Positions 29,319 through 42,151 of a stretch of DNA of 64,000 nucleotides are shown piece by piece; the first letter of the stretch is position 1; every line of letters begins with the position of its first letter. The DNA lies in assembly GCA_945901405.1 (NCBI GenBank), contig CAMDLH010000001.1, positions 1 through 64,000 on the forward strand. The letters are read 5' to 3'. The position numbers were made by a program, and so were the translations under genes. The notes under the pieces are model-generated. The model worked only from the letters and a program-made list of their open reading frames with translations, had not been told where the DNA came from and did no database searches. The DNA is from Bordetella parapertussis. GTDB taxonomy: Bacteria > Pseudomonadota > Gammaproteobacteria > Burkholderiales > SG8-41.

Positions 29319-30021
29319 GATCGGCGACGCCGAAGTTGATGGCATGTACGCGTTGTTCGCGAAGTACTACGATGCCACGGAATCCGCGGCCTTTCGCGCT
29401 GATCTGAATGGCAAATCACACGTAATCGAATTGCGCGAAGACGGCGCGCTGCGTGGGTTTTCCACCTTGGCGCTGATCGACTTCAAAGTGGAAGGCGTCG
29501 CCCGGCGTGCGATTTTTTCCGGTGACACCATCATCGATCACCGGTACTGGGGCGAGCAGACGCTGCCCATGGCGTTTTGCGAGTTCGCGGGGCGGGTTCA
29601 TGCGGATGATCCCGTTGCGCCGCTCTACTGGTTTTTGATTTCCAAAGGTTATCGCACCTATCGCTATCTCAATGTTTTCTCACGCAACTACTTTCCTCAT
29701 CCCGCCATGCTCACACCACCGGAAGAGCAGGCGTGCATGAATGAGCTCGCCCGGGCGCGCTTTGGCGGCGCCTATGCGCGCGAACGCGGCGTGCTGCATT
29801 TTCCGCAATCGCGCGGGCATCTGCGCGCGGAGTGGGCGGGCGTGCGCGAGGCGGTAAGCCGGCGTGCCGAGGTGCGGTTTTTTCTCGAACGTAATCCCGG
29901 TTACCGGACCGGGGATGAACTCGTGTGTATCACGCGGCTTGCGCCCGAGAACCTGCGCTCGTTCGCGCGGCGGGCGTTCATCAAGGGAATGGCTCAACTT
30001 GAGCACGCGGGCGCTGTATAA
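29281..30021 (+). CDS. GNAT-like/uncharacterised acyltransferase-like protein
   Basis: DGALRGFSTLALIDFKVEGVARRAIFSGDTIIDHRYWG; overlaps upstream and downstream genes. Confidence 0.55.
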   Translation: MRRLKAAARARGEIGDAEVDGMYALFAKYYDATESAAFRADLNGKSHVIELREDGALRGFSTLALIDFKVEGVARRAIFSGDTIIDHRYWGEQTLPMAFCEFAGRVHADDPVAPLYWFLISKGYRTYRYLNVFSRNYFPHPAMLTPPEEQACMNELARARFGGAYARERGVLHFPQSRGHLRAEWAGVREAVSRRAEVRFFLERNPGYRTGDELVCITRLAPENLRSFARRAFIKGMAQLEHAGAV

Positions 30022-31450
30022 GGCGATTGCAGGCAGCGCCGCGCGTTTCAGGGCGCGGCTTGGTCAAGCGCGCCAGGTGCAGCAACGGCAATTGCTGGCG
30101 ATAATGCGTCACAATGCCGCCACAGAATATGGCCGGCGACACGGGTTTGGCGGCATCAACTCATACGCGCAATTTCGCGGGCAGGCGCCGGTCAGCGATT
30201 ACGAAACGCTGCGTGAGCCGATAGAGCGCATGGCCCGCGGCGCGGCGGATGTGTTGATACCCGGATTGCCGCTGGCGTTTGAAGAAACCGGCGGCTCCAC
30301 CAGCGGGCCGAAATTGATTCCGTATACGCCGCAATCGCTGGAGTCGTTTCGGCTTGCGTTGCTGCCGTGGCTCGATGATCTGGCTGTCGCCTACCCGAAG
30401 ATCACGCAGGGATATGCCTACTGGGCGATCTCGCCCGCTGCCCGTCCGGCGCGCAAGACCGAAGGCGGAATACCCATGGGCCTGGGCGGCGATGCGGCGT
30501 ATTTCGGCGACGCGTTGGCGCCGTTGGTGCTTGAAACGCTGGCGGCGCCGCCGTCGGTTGCGGCGATCACGGATATCGACGCGTGGCGCGAGGCCACTTG
30601 CACGCACTTGCGCGCGTGCGAACAACTCACAATGATATCGGTGTGGAGTCCTACGTTTCTTGAGGAACTGATTTCGCACATGAATGCGCGCGACATCAAG
30701 AGCATCTGGCCGCAACTGCAAGTGGTGAGTTGCTGGGATCAGGCGGCTTCAAGGTCGTACGCCGATGCGTTGCGCGCAAAATTGGGCGCGGTGCCGATTC
30801 AGGGCAAAGGGCTGCTTGCCACCGAAGGGGTTACGTCGATTCCGCTGCACGGCTTGGCCATTCCGGTGTTGGCGGTTGAGTCGGGTTTCTATGAATTTCG
30901 CGACGCGCAAGGCATTTGCCATGACATAAGTGAAGTTCACATGGGCACCGACTACGACTTGCTGCTGACAACCTGGGGCGGGCTTTACCGTTACGCGATC
31001 GGGGATCGGGTGCGCATGCATGGTTTCGCCGGGGAAGCGCCGTTGCTGGAGTTTCTCGGCCGCGGCGGTGTTGCCTCCGATCTGTGTGGCGAGAAGCTCA
31101 CCGAGGATTTTGTGATCAACGCATTGCGGCCGCTGGGGTTGCGTTTTTCGCTTCTTGCACCGGACGTTGGGCGCGGTTACGTGCTGTTCGTTGATTGCGA
31201 TGAGGTTGCGAATTCCTGCACGGAAGATTACGTGACGCGAGCCGATGCCGCGTTGTGCGCGAATCCGCAATACGCCTACGCACGCAAACATGGCCAACTG
31301 GCGCGCGTTGAAATCCGACATTGCACGCAACCCCTGCAATCATGGCGGCGTGAACATCTGGCGCGCGGCATGCGGCTGGGCGACATCAAGCCGCCCGCGT
31401 TTTCGCCCCGCAACGACTGGGAGCGCTGCTTCGAGGTGATCAAGCCGTGA
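29999..31450 (+). CDS. GH3 auxin-responsive-promoter family (acyl-adenylate/amido synthetase-like) protein
   Basis: QQRQLLAIMRHNAATEYGRRHGF...FEETGGSTSGPKLIPYTPQSLESF...VESGFYEFRD...YDLLLTTWGGLYRYAIGDRVRMHGF; start (TTG about 29999) approximate. Confidence 0.82.
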   Translation: MSTRALYKAIAGSAARFRARLGQARQVQQRQLLAIMRHNAATEYGRRHGFGGINSYAQFRGQAPVSDYETLREPIERMARGAADVLIPGLPLAFEETGGSTSGPKLIPYTPQSLESFRLALLPWLDDLAVAYPKITQGYAYWAISPAARPARKTEGGIPMGLGGDAAYFGDALAPLVLETLAAPPSVAAITDIDAWREATCTHLRACEQLTMISVWSPTFLEELISHMNARDIKSIWPQLQVVSCWDQAASRSYADALRAKLGAVPIQGKGLLATEGVTSIPLHGLAIPVLAVESGFYEFRDAQGICHDISEVHMGTDYDLLLTTWGGLYRYAIGDRVRMHGFAGEAPLLEFLGRGGVASDLCGEKLTEDFVINALRPLGLRFSLLAPDVGRGYVLFVDCDEVANSCTEDYVTRADAALCANPQYAYARKHGQLARVEIRHCTQPLQSWRREHLARGMRLGDIKPPAFSPRNDWERCFEVIKP

Positions 31451-32543
31451 GCCGTTACACCTTCGCGCTCGCCTCGACGGCAGACGACGCGCAACTCAGG
31501 GCGCGCATGGCGCAAGATCACATGGAAGGCGCGATCGCGGTGAGTTTTCGCCGCGAGCCTTCGTATTTTGAGGGTTGCCGGGTGCAGGGCGATGTGACGC
31601 AGGTGGTGAAATGCGTTGACAACCAAACCGGCGGGCTGGCCGGGTTGGGCAGCCGCAGTACTGCGCTGGCGTACGTGGATGGCGCGGAACGCAGAATTGG
31701 TTATCTATCCGATTTACGTGTCGCACCCGAATACAGGCGCGGCATGCTGCTGGCGCGCGGTTACCGTTACTTTCGCGCGCTGCACGATGCCGATCCCGTG
31801 CCGTTCTACACCACAATGATTTACGAAGGTAATGCGCCCGCTCTCGAAGCATTGAAAGGCGGTCGCGCGGGGCTGCCGGTCTATCGAGACTGGGGTCGCT
31901 TTCTGACGCCGGCGCTACATCTGGATTTTCGCGTAAAGCCCGCGCCCGTTGCGGGCGTGTCAGTGGAGCGTGGCACACCTGCGCGGCGTGCGGAGATCGT
32001 GAAATTTCTCAACTGCCGGCATTCGCACAAACAATTCGCACCCGTGGTTCGCGAAAGCGATTTTCCGCATGGACGCTTTCGCGGCCTGCGCGCGGAAGAT
32101 TTTTATCTCGCCGTGCGCGACGGCCGTATTGCCGGCACGATAGCGGTGTGGGATCAGTCGGCATTGCGGCAAACGCATGTGGAGCGCTATTCAACTATGC
32201 TGAAGCTGCTGCGTCCCGCATACAATGTGCTGGCGGGAGTTTCCGCATTAAAGCCCTTGCCCGCGCCGGGCGAGCGTATTCCCGGCGTGTATCTCGCGTG
32301 CATCGCAACAGAGGAGGACGATGTGGATGTGTTTCGCCACCTGCTGCGCGCCGTGCACGAAGACATCCGGCGCGGCCCGTGGCACTTTGCGATCGCTGGC
32401 TTGCACGAGCAAGACCCGCGCGCAGCCGTGCTTGCCGAGATGCGGCATTTACCCGCGGCGGGGCGCTTGTTTGCGGTGCACTTCGTGGATCAGCCGTTGG
32501 ACATAGAGCCGCTTACGCGGCGCGTGCCCTATGTGGAGGCCGG

Positions 32544-32553
<10 letters not shown>
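31447..32553 (+). CDS. GNAT-like acetyltransferase
   Basis: RRIGYLSDLRVAPEYRRGMLLARGYRYFRAL...YTTMIYEGNAPALEALKGGRAGLP. Confidence 0.65.
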
Positions 32554-35210
<2,657 letters not shown>

Positions 35211-35230
35211 GAACGCGAAACAAAAAAGTG

Positions 35231-35265
35231 TTTATAAACAAAAACTTACGAATTAACTAACTATG
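35231..35265 (-). repeat. AT-rich intergenic motif copy
   Basis: TTTATAAACAAAAACTTACGAATTAACTAACTATG, abutting the ATG of the second Rieske gene (35263). Confidence 0.68.
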
Positions 35266-36249
35266 CAGCTTTTACAACGAACCACCTTCGATTATCCGCA
35301 AGCGTGGTATCCGCTGATCTGCTCGGATGAATTGCCGCGCGGGCGTGCGCTGGCCGTGCGCGCATTCAGCGATGATCTCGTCGCATGGCGCGGGCGGGGC
35401 GGGCAGGCGGCTGTGATGGCGCGCCACTGCGCGCACATGGGTGCCGACCTTGCGCGCGGCGTTGTGAGCGGTGACGATCTGGTGTGCCCGCTGCATCGTT
35501 TGCATATCGATCTCGCGGGGCATGGCCGCTACACGGTTGATTCCGCGCCGGCGCTTGGGCCGTGCCAGTTCGCGCTGCCGGTGATCGAACGATACGGCAT
35601 TGTGTTTGTGTATCTGGGCGCGCGGCCCGCGTGCGAATTGCCTGCGCCGTACCGTGAGCCGCCACGATTTGGTTCGCGGCCGTTCGTGGAACATTTCGAC
35701 ACCTCATTCGACGCGGTGTGCCTGAACAATTTCGACCGTCAGCATTTCGGCACGGTGCATGGCCGCGAATTGCAGTCGTTCACGGTCGAGCGCCCGGCGG
35801 AAACGGGATTGCGCGTGCGTTTTCAGTCACGTGTCGCGGGCGCGGCGTTTGCTGACAAACTCATGCGCGCGGCTGGCATCAGCGAGGTCAACATCGAAGT
35901 GGAAATCCATGGTGGCAATCTCGCGCTGATGCGCAACCCGCGCACGGGCGCCGCCGCGATCATCACCACGCTGCCGGTGGAGGCGCAGAGTTCGCGGTTA
36001 TTCGTGGTCACCTTTGGCGCGAATGGCAGCCGTCTGCGCTTCGCCATTCAATCGTGGATCGTGATGCACTTTTTGAAGCAGGACATGCGCGCGCTCGACG
36101 GCATGCGCATTCGGCTCGATGCGGGCCTGCTGGCGGGCGACACGGTGTTGAAGCAGTGGGACGATTATTATCGCGCACTGCCGCGCACCAGCGTTGCGCG
36201 GCTGCGCGGGCGTGCCGGCGGAGTTGGTCAGCTTGCGGTGGTGGCGTGA
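35263..36249 (+). CDS. Rieske (2Fe-2S) oxygenase
   Basis: CAHMGADLARGVVSGDDLVCPLHRLHIDLAGHG Rieske motif; NNFDRQHFGTVHG catalytic-domain-like motif. Confidence 0.85.
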   Translation: MQLLQRTTFDYPQAWYPLICSDELPRGRALAVRAFSDDLVAWRGRGGQAAVMARHCAHMGADLARGVVSGDDLVCPLHRLHIDLAGHGRYTVDSAPALGPCQFALPVIERYGIVFVYLGARPACELPAPYREPPRFGSRPFVEHFDTSFDAVCLNNFDRQHFGTVHGRELQSFTVERPAETGLRVRFQSRVAGAAFADKLMRAAGISEVNIEVEIHGGNLALMRNPRTGAAAIITTLPVEAQSSRLFVVTFGANGSRLRFAIQSWIVMHFLKQDMRALDGMRIRLDAGLLAGDTVLKQWDDYYRALPRTSVARLRGRAGGVGQLAVVA

Positions 36250-36289
36250 GCGGCCGCGGACGATGCTCGTAGACCAAAGGAGGTGCGGT

Positions 36290-37261
36290 ATGAAAATTAT
36301 CTTGATTACGTCGTGGCTGGCGTGCAGCCTCCTTGCGGCTTCTTTGCCCGCGGCCGGACAGGAGCCGCGCGGATTTCCCACCAAGCCGGTGCGTGTGGTG
36401 TCGAGCGCGGCGGGCAGCCAGACCGATTTGCTCTCGCGCATGATCGGCTCCAAGTTAAGCGACCAATGGAGCCAGCCGGTGGTGATTGAAAATCGTTCGG
36501 GTGCGGGCGGTGCGCTGGCGGCGTCCATCGTCGCCAAGGCCGCACCCGACGGTTACACGCTATTGTTTCAGTCGCCGCAGTTCGCGGTGAATGCCGCGCT
36601 CAACGAGAAGCTGCCGTACGATCCCATCAAGGATTTCGCCGGCATCACGCGCGTGGGGCTGAGCACGGTGGTGGTCGTGGTCAGCCCCGGGCTTGGTGTG
36701 AAGACGGTAAAGGAATTCATGTCGCTTGCCAAGACGAGGCCCACGCCGATTATGTTCGGCTCGTCGGGTGCGGGCAGCAGCATGCACATGAACGCGGAGC
36801 GCTTCAAATTCGCGTCGGGCATCACCGCCACGCATGTGGGGTTCAAGGGCGCCTCCGAGGCTGTCATCGAAGTGGTGGCTGGCCGTCTGCAATACGCGAC
36901 ACCCGCGCTGACGGTCGCGCTGCCGCTGCTGCGCGACGGAAAGCTTACCGCGCTGGCGGTGTTGAATCCGCAACGCTCGCCTACGCTGCCCGATGTGCAG
37001 GCGATCGTCGAAACATTCCCTGGCTATGGCCGCGACGGCTCGTACACGCTGTTTGCTCCGGCGGGAACGCCGCGCGCGCTGTTGCAAAAGATCAACAAGG
37101 ACGTGGCGCAACTGCTGACCCTGCCCGACATCAAGGAACGTCTGCAACGCATGGAGTTCGACGTGGCGACCTCGACGCCCGAGGAAACAGACCGCATGAC
37201 GCGTGCCGACATTGACACCTTCCGCAAGGTCGCACGGCAGGCGGGGTTGATCGCGAAGTAA
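36290..37261 (+). CDS. Bug/TctC-family substrate-binding protein
   Basis: FPTKPVRVVSSAAGSQTDLLSRMIGSKL...VVIENRSGAGGALAASIVAKAAPDGYT. Confidence 0.92.
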   Translation: MKIILITSWLACSLLAASLPAAGQEPRGFPTKPVRVVSSAAGSQTDLLSRMIGSKLSDQWSQPVVIENRSGAGGALAASIVAKAAPDGYTLLFQSPQFAVNAALNEKLPYDPIKDFAGITRVGLSTVVVVVSPGLGVKTVKEFMSLAKTRPTPIMFGSSGAGSSMHMNAERFKFASGITATHVGFKGASEAVIEVVAGRLQYATPALTVALPLLRDGKLTALAVLNPQRSPTLPDVQAIVETFPGYGRDGSYTLFAPAGTPRALLQKINKDVAQLLTLPDIKERLQRMEFDVATSTPEETDRMTRADIDTFRKVARQAGLIAK

Positions 37262-38176
37262 CTATTCATACGCCAGCGGGAAAAGCTTGCGCACGCGGCG
37301 CGTGAAAAAGTCACGCATTGAGCGCGTGAATATGCGCAGCACTTTGAGCCCGGGGTCTTTGCTATCGGGCCAGGCTTGAAGCAGAGCGTCGGTTGCGTCG
37401 AGCTTGTTGCGGGATTTTGCGGTTTCGTGCCGCAGCCAATCGTGAAAAGCCGGATGCCCGGTGATCAACTTCACGTCTGCTGGCATGCCGGTTATCCCGC
37501 ATTCCTCAAGCAACTCGCGCGGCACATTGACGATGCCGTGCGCGAGGTCGTCATCCAGATCGCGCAGCGCCGAGCAGCGTGCGAAACACGGTACTACCGG
37601 CGCAACGTCATGTGCGCGGATGCGGCTGTCGGTCAGCAGCAATTGCAGATCAAGGGAGCGGGTAAAGGTCTCTGCGAGATGTGCATCGAGCGCGGCGCTG
37701 TACAGCACCCGGCGCGCGTCGATGCGTTCGCGGTCGCGGCACAGGGTGTCGATTAGCGCGAGAAAATTCTCGTATGGTGATTCGGCGGCGGTTGCGCGTC
37801 TATCGAGTTCCCACGTAACGGCATGTGCGAGCAGGCCTTCGCGATCCAGTGCGAATTGCCCCGTGGCGATTTGTTGCCGCACGCGCGCCGCCGCGGCGAG
37901 CGGTGGTTCCGTGATGATACGGTCACCGTCGAGTATGTCGTCAAGACGCTGCGCCAGGCAAAACGCCACGCGCATGCCGCGCCGCGCGCGCCACGCGAAT
38001 AGCGAATGCCAGTACAACAGCAGGAAAATCACGAAGTAGCGCCGATGTCGCCGGATAAAATGCACGAACTCGGCGAGGCACGCAAGTTCGGCGCGCACTG
38101 TTTCGCCAAACGTCAGCGGCGCTACCTTGGAGTCACGCGTCACGCGGCACGTGGCAATGGACGCGGTCCGCGCCAC
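37262..38176 (-). CDS. Squalene/phytoene-synthase-like protein
   Basis: AFCLAQRLDDILDGDR and ARCSALRDLDDDLAHGIVNVPRELLEE resemble the two aspartate-rich motifs of trans-isoprenyl synthases; start uncertain. Confidence 0.65.
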   Translation of the reverse strand: MARTASIATCRVTRDSKVAPLTFGETVRAELACLAEFVHFIRRHRRYFVIFLLLYWHSLFAWRARRGMRVAFCLAQRLDDILDGDRIITEPPLAAAARVRQQIATGQFALDREGLLAHAVTWELDRRATAAESPYENFLALIDTLCRDRERIDARRVLYSAALDAHLAETFTRSLDLQLLLTDSRIRAHDVAPVVPCFARCSALRDLDDDLAHGIVNVPRELLEECGITGMPADVKLITGHPAFHDWLRHETAKSRNKLDATDALLQAWPDSKDPGLKVLRIFTRSMRDFFTRRVRKLFPLAYE

Positions 38177-39045
38177 ATCGATAGGTAGACGCTCAAAAAC
38201 GACGGGCGCTGTTCGCTGAAATCAACATAGCGCGGCAGATGTATCCACGGCACCGACGGATGCTGATGATGCGCAAGGTGATGGTGATAGTTCAAAAAAA
38301 ACCACTGCACCGCGCGATTGACGCGCAGATTCCATGCGCCGTTTTTGACATCAAGCGGGCTGAACGCGTGATCGGCATATTGCAGCGAACTCCAGTTGAC
38401 GGCGAACGCGGCGTAACATGCGAGCCATCCGGCGAGCGTGAGATCGAGCAAAAATACCAGGGCGGTCTGGAACAAAATGGTGAGTAAAATTTCCAGCCGC
38501 ATACGCGTATGTGCGGCGCGATCAAACCCGGCGAACATCGCCGCCGCTCCTGTTTGCTGCCCCAGCGCGCCATCACGCGCGCGGAATACGCCTAGCCTGA
38601 AAACCCAGGGCGCCACTAGAAACACGATGCAGCCCAGGGGCAGAAACACCCAATACAAACCGGTGAGTATGCTGTACCACTGCGCGTGTTTGAGCAGCCG
38701 CGAGTCGCCGGGGCGTATGTAATCAAACTGCTCGTCCGCGCTGCGATTGCGCGCGTGATGGCTCAGATGAAACACGCGTTGAAACGACAGGCCAGTGGGG
38801 ATCATGGCCGCTGCCAGTACTCCTGCTGACTCATTAACTAATTGATTATTATGATAAATGCCATGAACGCTCTCGTGCAGCAGTGAGAACGCCGTATTGT
38901 TGAAATAGGAGAACGCAATCGCCGCGGCGAGCACCATCCATGCCTGCGGCGCATGGGACGCAACGGCAAGCAACGCCGCGCAACTCGCGATTGCACCCGC
39001 GAGCAACAGCAGATTCAGCGTGCCGGGAATGCGTTCGTTGTTCAT
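38140..39045 (-). CDS. Fatty acid desaturase family protein
   Basis: LLHESVHGIYHN, HLSHHARNR and LNYHHHLAHHQHPSVPW histidine boxes. Confidence 0.85.
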   Translation of the reverse strand: MNNERIPGTLNLLLLAGAIASCAALLAVASHAPQAWMVLAAAIAFSYFNNTAFSLLHESVHGIYHNNQLVNESAGVLAAAMIPTGLSFQRVFHLSHHARNRSADEQFDYIRPGDSRLLKHAQWYSILTGLYWVFLPLGCIVFLVAPWVFRLGVFRARDGALGQQTGAAAMFAGFDRAAHTRMRLEILLTILFQTALVFLLDLTLAGWLACYAAFAVNWSSLQYADHAFSPLDVKNGAWNLRVNRAVQWFFLNYHHHLAHHQHPSVPWIHLPRYVDFSEQRPSFLSVYLSMWRGPRPLPRAA

Positions 39046-39072
39046 CGCGACGCGTGTTATCGAACAGCAATG

Positions 39073-39672
39073 CTATTGCTTGCGCCGGCGTCCGATCAAA
39101 AAGCCGATCGCAAGCGCGATCAACGCCGCAATGCCGATCGCCCAATACAGCGTCTTGGTCACGGTGGACAACACCGGGTTGTCGAACAGATTGGCGGAAA
39201 TATGAAACGACGCGATCTGCCAGCGGCCATCTTCGCGCACCAGCGTGGATGTCCAGCGCGAGTTGATTTCGTATTCCGCGCCGCCGACGAGTTTGTATTT
39301 GCCGAGCGACGAACCCCATGAGATCGCGGTGTCGCCGCCGTAGAGCAGGCTAAGTTCGTCTGGCGTGAAAGTGACGTTCACCGACTCGACCGTGCGCGAT
39401 TGTCCTTTCATCAGTTTGTCGTTGTATTCGCGCACCTTGGCGTGGCCGCGCCCGCCGCCGGCATTGATCGAGGTGAGCACCACGTCCTTGTGCGCGTGTT
39501 TCAACACGCCATCGATGTCGCCCTTGTTCATCGCGGCCTCGACTTCGGTTTTAAGTTTGCGCAACTCGTTGTGTAGTTGCTCGACGGCAGCCTTGTCAGG
39601 CTCGGCGGATAAAGCCGCGCCTGGCAGCGCGAAAGCAACCATCGTCAGTATCAATGCGTGTATCAATTTCAT
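39073..39672 (-). CDS. Exported SnoaL/DUF4440-like protein with C-terminal TM segment
   Basis: MKLIHALILTMVAFALPGAALSAEPDKAAVEQLHNELRKLKTEVEAAMNKGDIDGVLKHAHKDVVLTSINAGGG; tail TLYWAIGIAALIALAIGFLIGRRRKQ. Confidence 0.7.
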   Translation of the reverse strand: MKLIHALILTMVAFALPGAALSAEPDKAAVEQLHNELRKLKTEVEAAMNKGDIDGVLKHAHKDVVLTSINAGGGRGHAKVREYNDKLMKGQSRTVESVNVTFTPDELSLLYGGDTAISWGSSLGKYKLVGGAEYEINSRWTSTLVREDGRWQIASFHISANLFDNPVLSTVTKTLYWAIGIAALIALAIGFLIGRRRKQ

Positions 39673-40292
39673 TCTCTTTTCCCTCGGAACGGATGACGTA
39701 CGGAGCGTATCAACACCCATGTTACTAGCAACCCGGCGATCACGTCGAGCACATGATGCTGATGCACAAGAACCACCGACGCGCATATCAACACGAACCA
39801 AGCGGCGAATACATTGCGCAGCCGCGGCGGCGAAGGCTCGAGCAGCGCGCCGAGTATCAGTCCGCTCATGATGACATGCAGCGACGGAACAAGGTTGTGC
39901 GGGTGATCCAGCGCATAAATGGCGGCGAACAAACCCTCGGGCGAGGCCGCGCGCGCAAAACCCAGTTGCGCCGGCAGCAGCAGGAAGGCCGCGCCGGAGA
40001 CCATGACGCCGAGTGCAATGCGTTTTGACAGCAACAGCAGCGCGTCGCGATTCAGGCAGAACACCGGCAACACAAACAACGCAAACAGCGACAGATATAT
40101 CCAGATCATCCACGGCGCGAGCGGTATAAAAAGCTCCCAATCGAAGTAGAGCCGCAAGGTGTGCCGGCGTTGTGACGCAAGCCAGTTGCAGCCGCCATAG
40201 ACCACGACGAAGATCGCGGACAGCAGCGCCATGCAACGCAGCGCGGTGCGCACGTTCCCGGCTTCGGGCCGCAATGTCCAGCGTGATTGCAA
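39669..40292 (-). CDS. PAP2-superfamily phosphatase-like membrane protein
   Basis: NLVPSLHVIMSGLILG and VLVHQHHVLDVIAGLLV active-site-like motifs, multi-pass. Confidence 0.75.
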   Translation of the reverse strand: MQSRWTLRPEAGNVRTALRCMALLSAIFVVVYGGCNWLASQRRHTLRLYFDWELFIPLAPWMIWIYLSLFALFVLPVFCLNRDALLLLSKRIALGVMVSGAAFLLLPAQLGFARAASPEGLFAAIYALDHPHNLVPSLHVIMSGLILGALLEPSPPRLRNVFAAWFVLICASVVLVHQHHVLDVIAGLLVTWVLIRSVRHPFRGKRE

Positions 40293-40310
40293 TGCTTTAC
40301 GTGCCCGAGT

Positions 40311-40538
40311 TCACAAGTCGTCGATCTGCACCAGCTTCATGCGCGACGCCGCGCCGCTCTTGACGGCCACCTGCGCTTTGCGCCGGCCAAAGTGTGCGGA
40401 GATCAACTCGATCAATTCCTTGTTGGCTTTGCCATCCACAGGCAGTGATTTGAGTTGGGCGTAGTAGGTGCCGTCGGGCAATTCTTCGATTTCGCTCGCG
40501 CGTGCATTGGGTTTTACCTTGACGCGGATGGATTTCAT
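40311..40538 (-). CDS. DUF167 (YggU) family protein
   Basis: IRVKVKPNARASEIEELPDGTYYAQLKSLPVDGKANKELIELISAHFGRRKAQVAVKSGAASRMKLVQI. Confidence 0.87.
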   Translation of the reverse strand: MKSIRVKVKPNARASEIEELPDGTYYAQLKSLPVDGKANKELIELISAHFGRRKAQVAVKSGAASRMKLVQIDDL

Positions 40539-41329
40539 GAACGCGTGCCCGTGAGCTGTGCACCGTCAAACTGTTGAAGCGCCAGTTTCGCGGCTTCGCG
40601 AACATCCATATAGTTGCTGACGGACAATCGCGTCAGCAGCAGCACCGAATTCTTGTGCCGAAAGCACGCAATGGAAGATACAAGCTCTTCAAGCAGGTAA
40701 GCATCCTCAAAATCCAGAATACGTTCCAGAAACATCGGATCCACTCTGCACCTCTTGCTTCGCAGCCAGCAGAGTGCCGTGAGAATTTCGTCACAGTCAT
40801 GCGAATTCCGCAGTGTCGCTTTCAGTTCATCGTATGAAGGCTGTGCCGGCGGCGGCTCGATCCGCGACCTCAATGCGCGGCCTTTGATCGAACCTTTGGG
40901 TATGCAGACAGGGCAACCGCACAATGGGCGTCCATGCGCGTACGGCATGTAGCGCCAGCCAATTGTCTGAGGGAGTTGCCGTACGCGCGTGATTTCGCGT
41001 GGCAGAATTTTTCGTTGAATGAACATTTCGTAGCCCAATGGATCAGGCAATTTCAACAGATCACCTATGGCTTCGCCAAGCTTCAGCTCGCGGTGCGGGG
41101 CGTTGTATTTTCCCGCCCACACTTTTTCGTCCGAGGGCATCCGAAAGTAAATGCCCGCATACGTGCGCGCACCATTGCGCCGCAATTCTCGCAGCCATTG
41201 ATGCGACACGAAGTGATTCTGCGTCACGGGCATGAAATACACGGCTCGCAATTTCTTCCCCGGTGCAATGCCATTGGTGGTGATCTTCTTGCTTAGCTTG
41301 GCATCGGCGATGTGCACTACCGTAGGCAT
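40535..41329 (-). CDS. Uncharacterised protein with HEAT-like C-terminus
   Basis: CGCPVCIPKGS motif; HEAT-like LLLTRLSVSNYMDVREAAKLALQQF; no confident family. Confidence 0.55.
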   Translation of the reverse strand: MPTVVHIADAKLSKKITTNGIAPGKKLRAVYFMPVTQNHFVSHQWLRELRRNGARTYAGIYFRMPSDEKVWAGKYNAPHRELKLGEAIGDLLKLPDPLGYEMFIQRKILPREITRVRQLPQTIGWRYMPYAHGRPLCGCPVCIPKGSIKGRALRSRIEPPPAQPSYDELKATLRNSHDCDEILTALCWLRSKRCRVDPMFLERILDFEDAYLLEELVSSIACFRHKNSVLLLTRLSVSNYMDVREAAKLALQQFDGAQLTGTRS

Positions 41330-41367
41330 GCGAAGCGGAAGTTCGGAAATCGAGGAATTTTAAAAAT

Positions 41368-41396
41368 ATCAATAAAAACAATTATTTACGTAAACG
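41368..41396 (-). repeat. AT-rich intergenic motif copy (upstream of - strand gene)
   Basis: ATCAATAAAAACAATTATTTACGTAAACG. Confidence 0.7.
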
Positions 41397-41409
41397 CTGT
41401 CTCACTGTG

Positions 41410-42144
41410 CTATTTCGCCAGCGGGGCGCGATAACCCTGAAACGCAGGCGATTCAGTACCCGGCGCGGCGCCTTCTTCACCGGAGAATCCAACGCGCGGC
41501 TGACTATAGCCCTCGCGCGCGCGCCAGCCGGGATACTTGAGTATGAAATTATTCAAGCCGCCGCCGGTGTCGTATTCGAGTTTTTGTCCGGGGTTGCGTT
41601 TCATCCACTCGGCGCGCAGTTCGGGGCCGGTTTTGTACCACGGCACTTTGCTGAACCATACGCGGCGCGCGTATTGCTCACGCCACGGCGTGCCTTTCAT
41701 CTCCAGCCACATTTCGTGGGCCTTCTGGATGTTGTAGCGGTAATTCATTTTCCAGAATTCACGGCCGAGGATGTCGCCGAAGATGAACAAGCGCCCGTCG
41801 ATGATTTCGTACTCGGTGGGATCGGAGCCGAGCTTGATGCCGTAGGCCGCGCCGTTGGAGCAGAACGCGCCGTACTGCGGTTCGTACTTCGTGGGCGCCT
41901 GCATGAACAGCGCGCGATGTTTCGCGTTGAGGAAGTAATACGTCTTGCCTTCGTGCGTGGCGTTGATGTCCGGGTAGCCGCGCATGGGCTTGCCCAGGGT
42001 GAAGTAGGCCACGGGGTCGTGGCCCAGCAGCATGACATCGTTGCCAGCGCCATCCTTGATAGTGGCGTTGATGGTGCCGCAGCCGCCGAGCAGGCTAAGC
42101 GCGGCAAGCGCTGCTATTGCCAGCAGAAGCCGCAGCGCTTTCAT
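41410..42144 (-). CDS. YHS domain-containing lipoprotein-like protein
   Basis: Lipobox-like LSLLGGCG; GHDPVAYFTLGKPMRGYPDINATHEGKTYYFLNAKHRALFMQAPTKYEPQYGAFCSNGAAYG. Confidence 0.82.
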   Translation of the reverse strand: MKALRLLLAIAALAALSLLGGCGTINATIKDGAGNDVMLLGHDPVAYFTLGKPMRGYPDINATHEGKTYYFLNAKHRALFMQAPTKYEPQYGAFCSNGAAYGIKLGSDPTEYEIIDGRLFIFGDILGREFWKMNYRYNIQKAHEMWLEMKGTPWREQYARRVWFSKVPWYKTGPELRAEWMKRNPGQKLEYDTGGGLNNFILKYPGWRAREGYSQPRVGFSGEEGAAPGTESPAFQGYRAPLAK

Positions 42145-42151
42145 GCGTTTA

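Noticed and set aside
38832-38865. ATTAACTAATTGATTATTATGATAAATG resembling the AT-rich intergenic motif
   Set aside because: Lies inside the desaturase coding sequence (HGIYHNNQLVNES) and lacks the AAAAACAA core.
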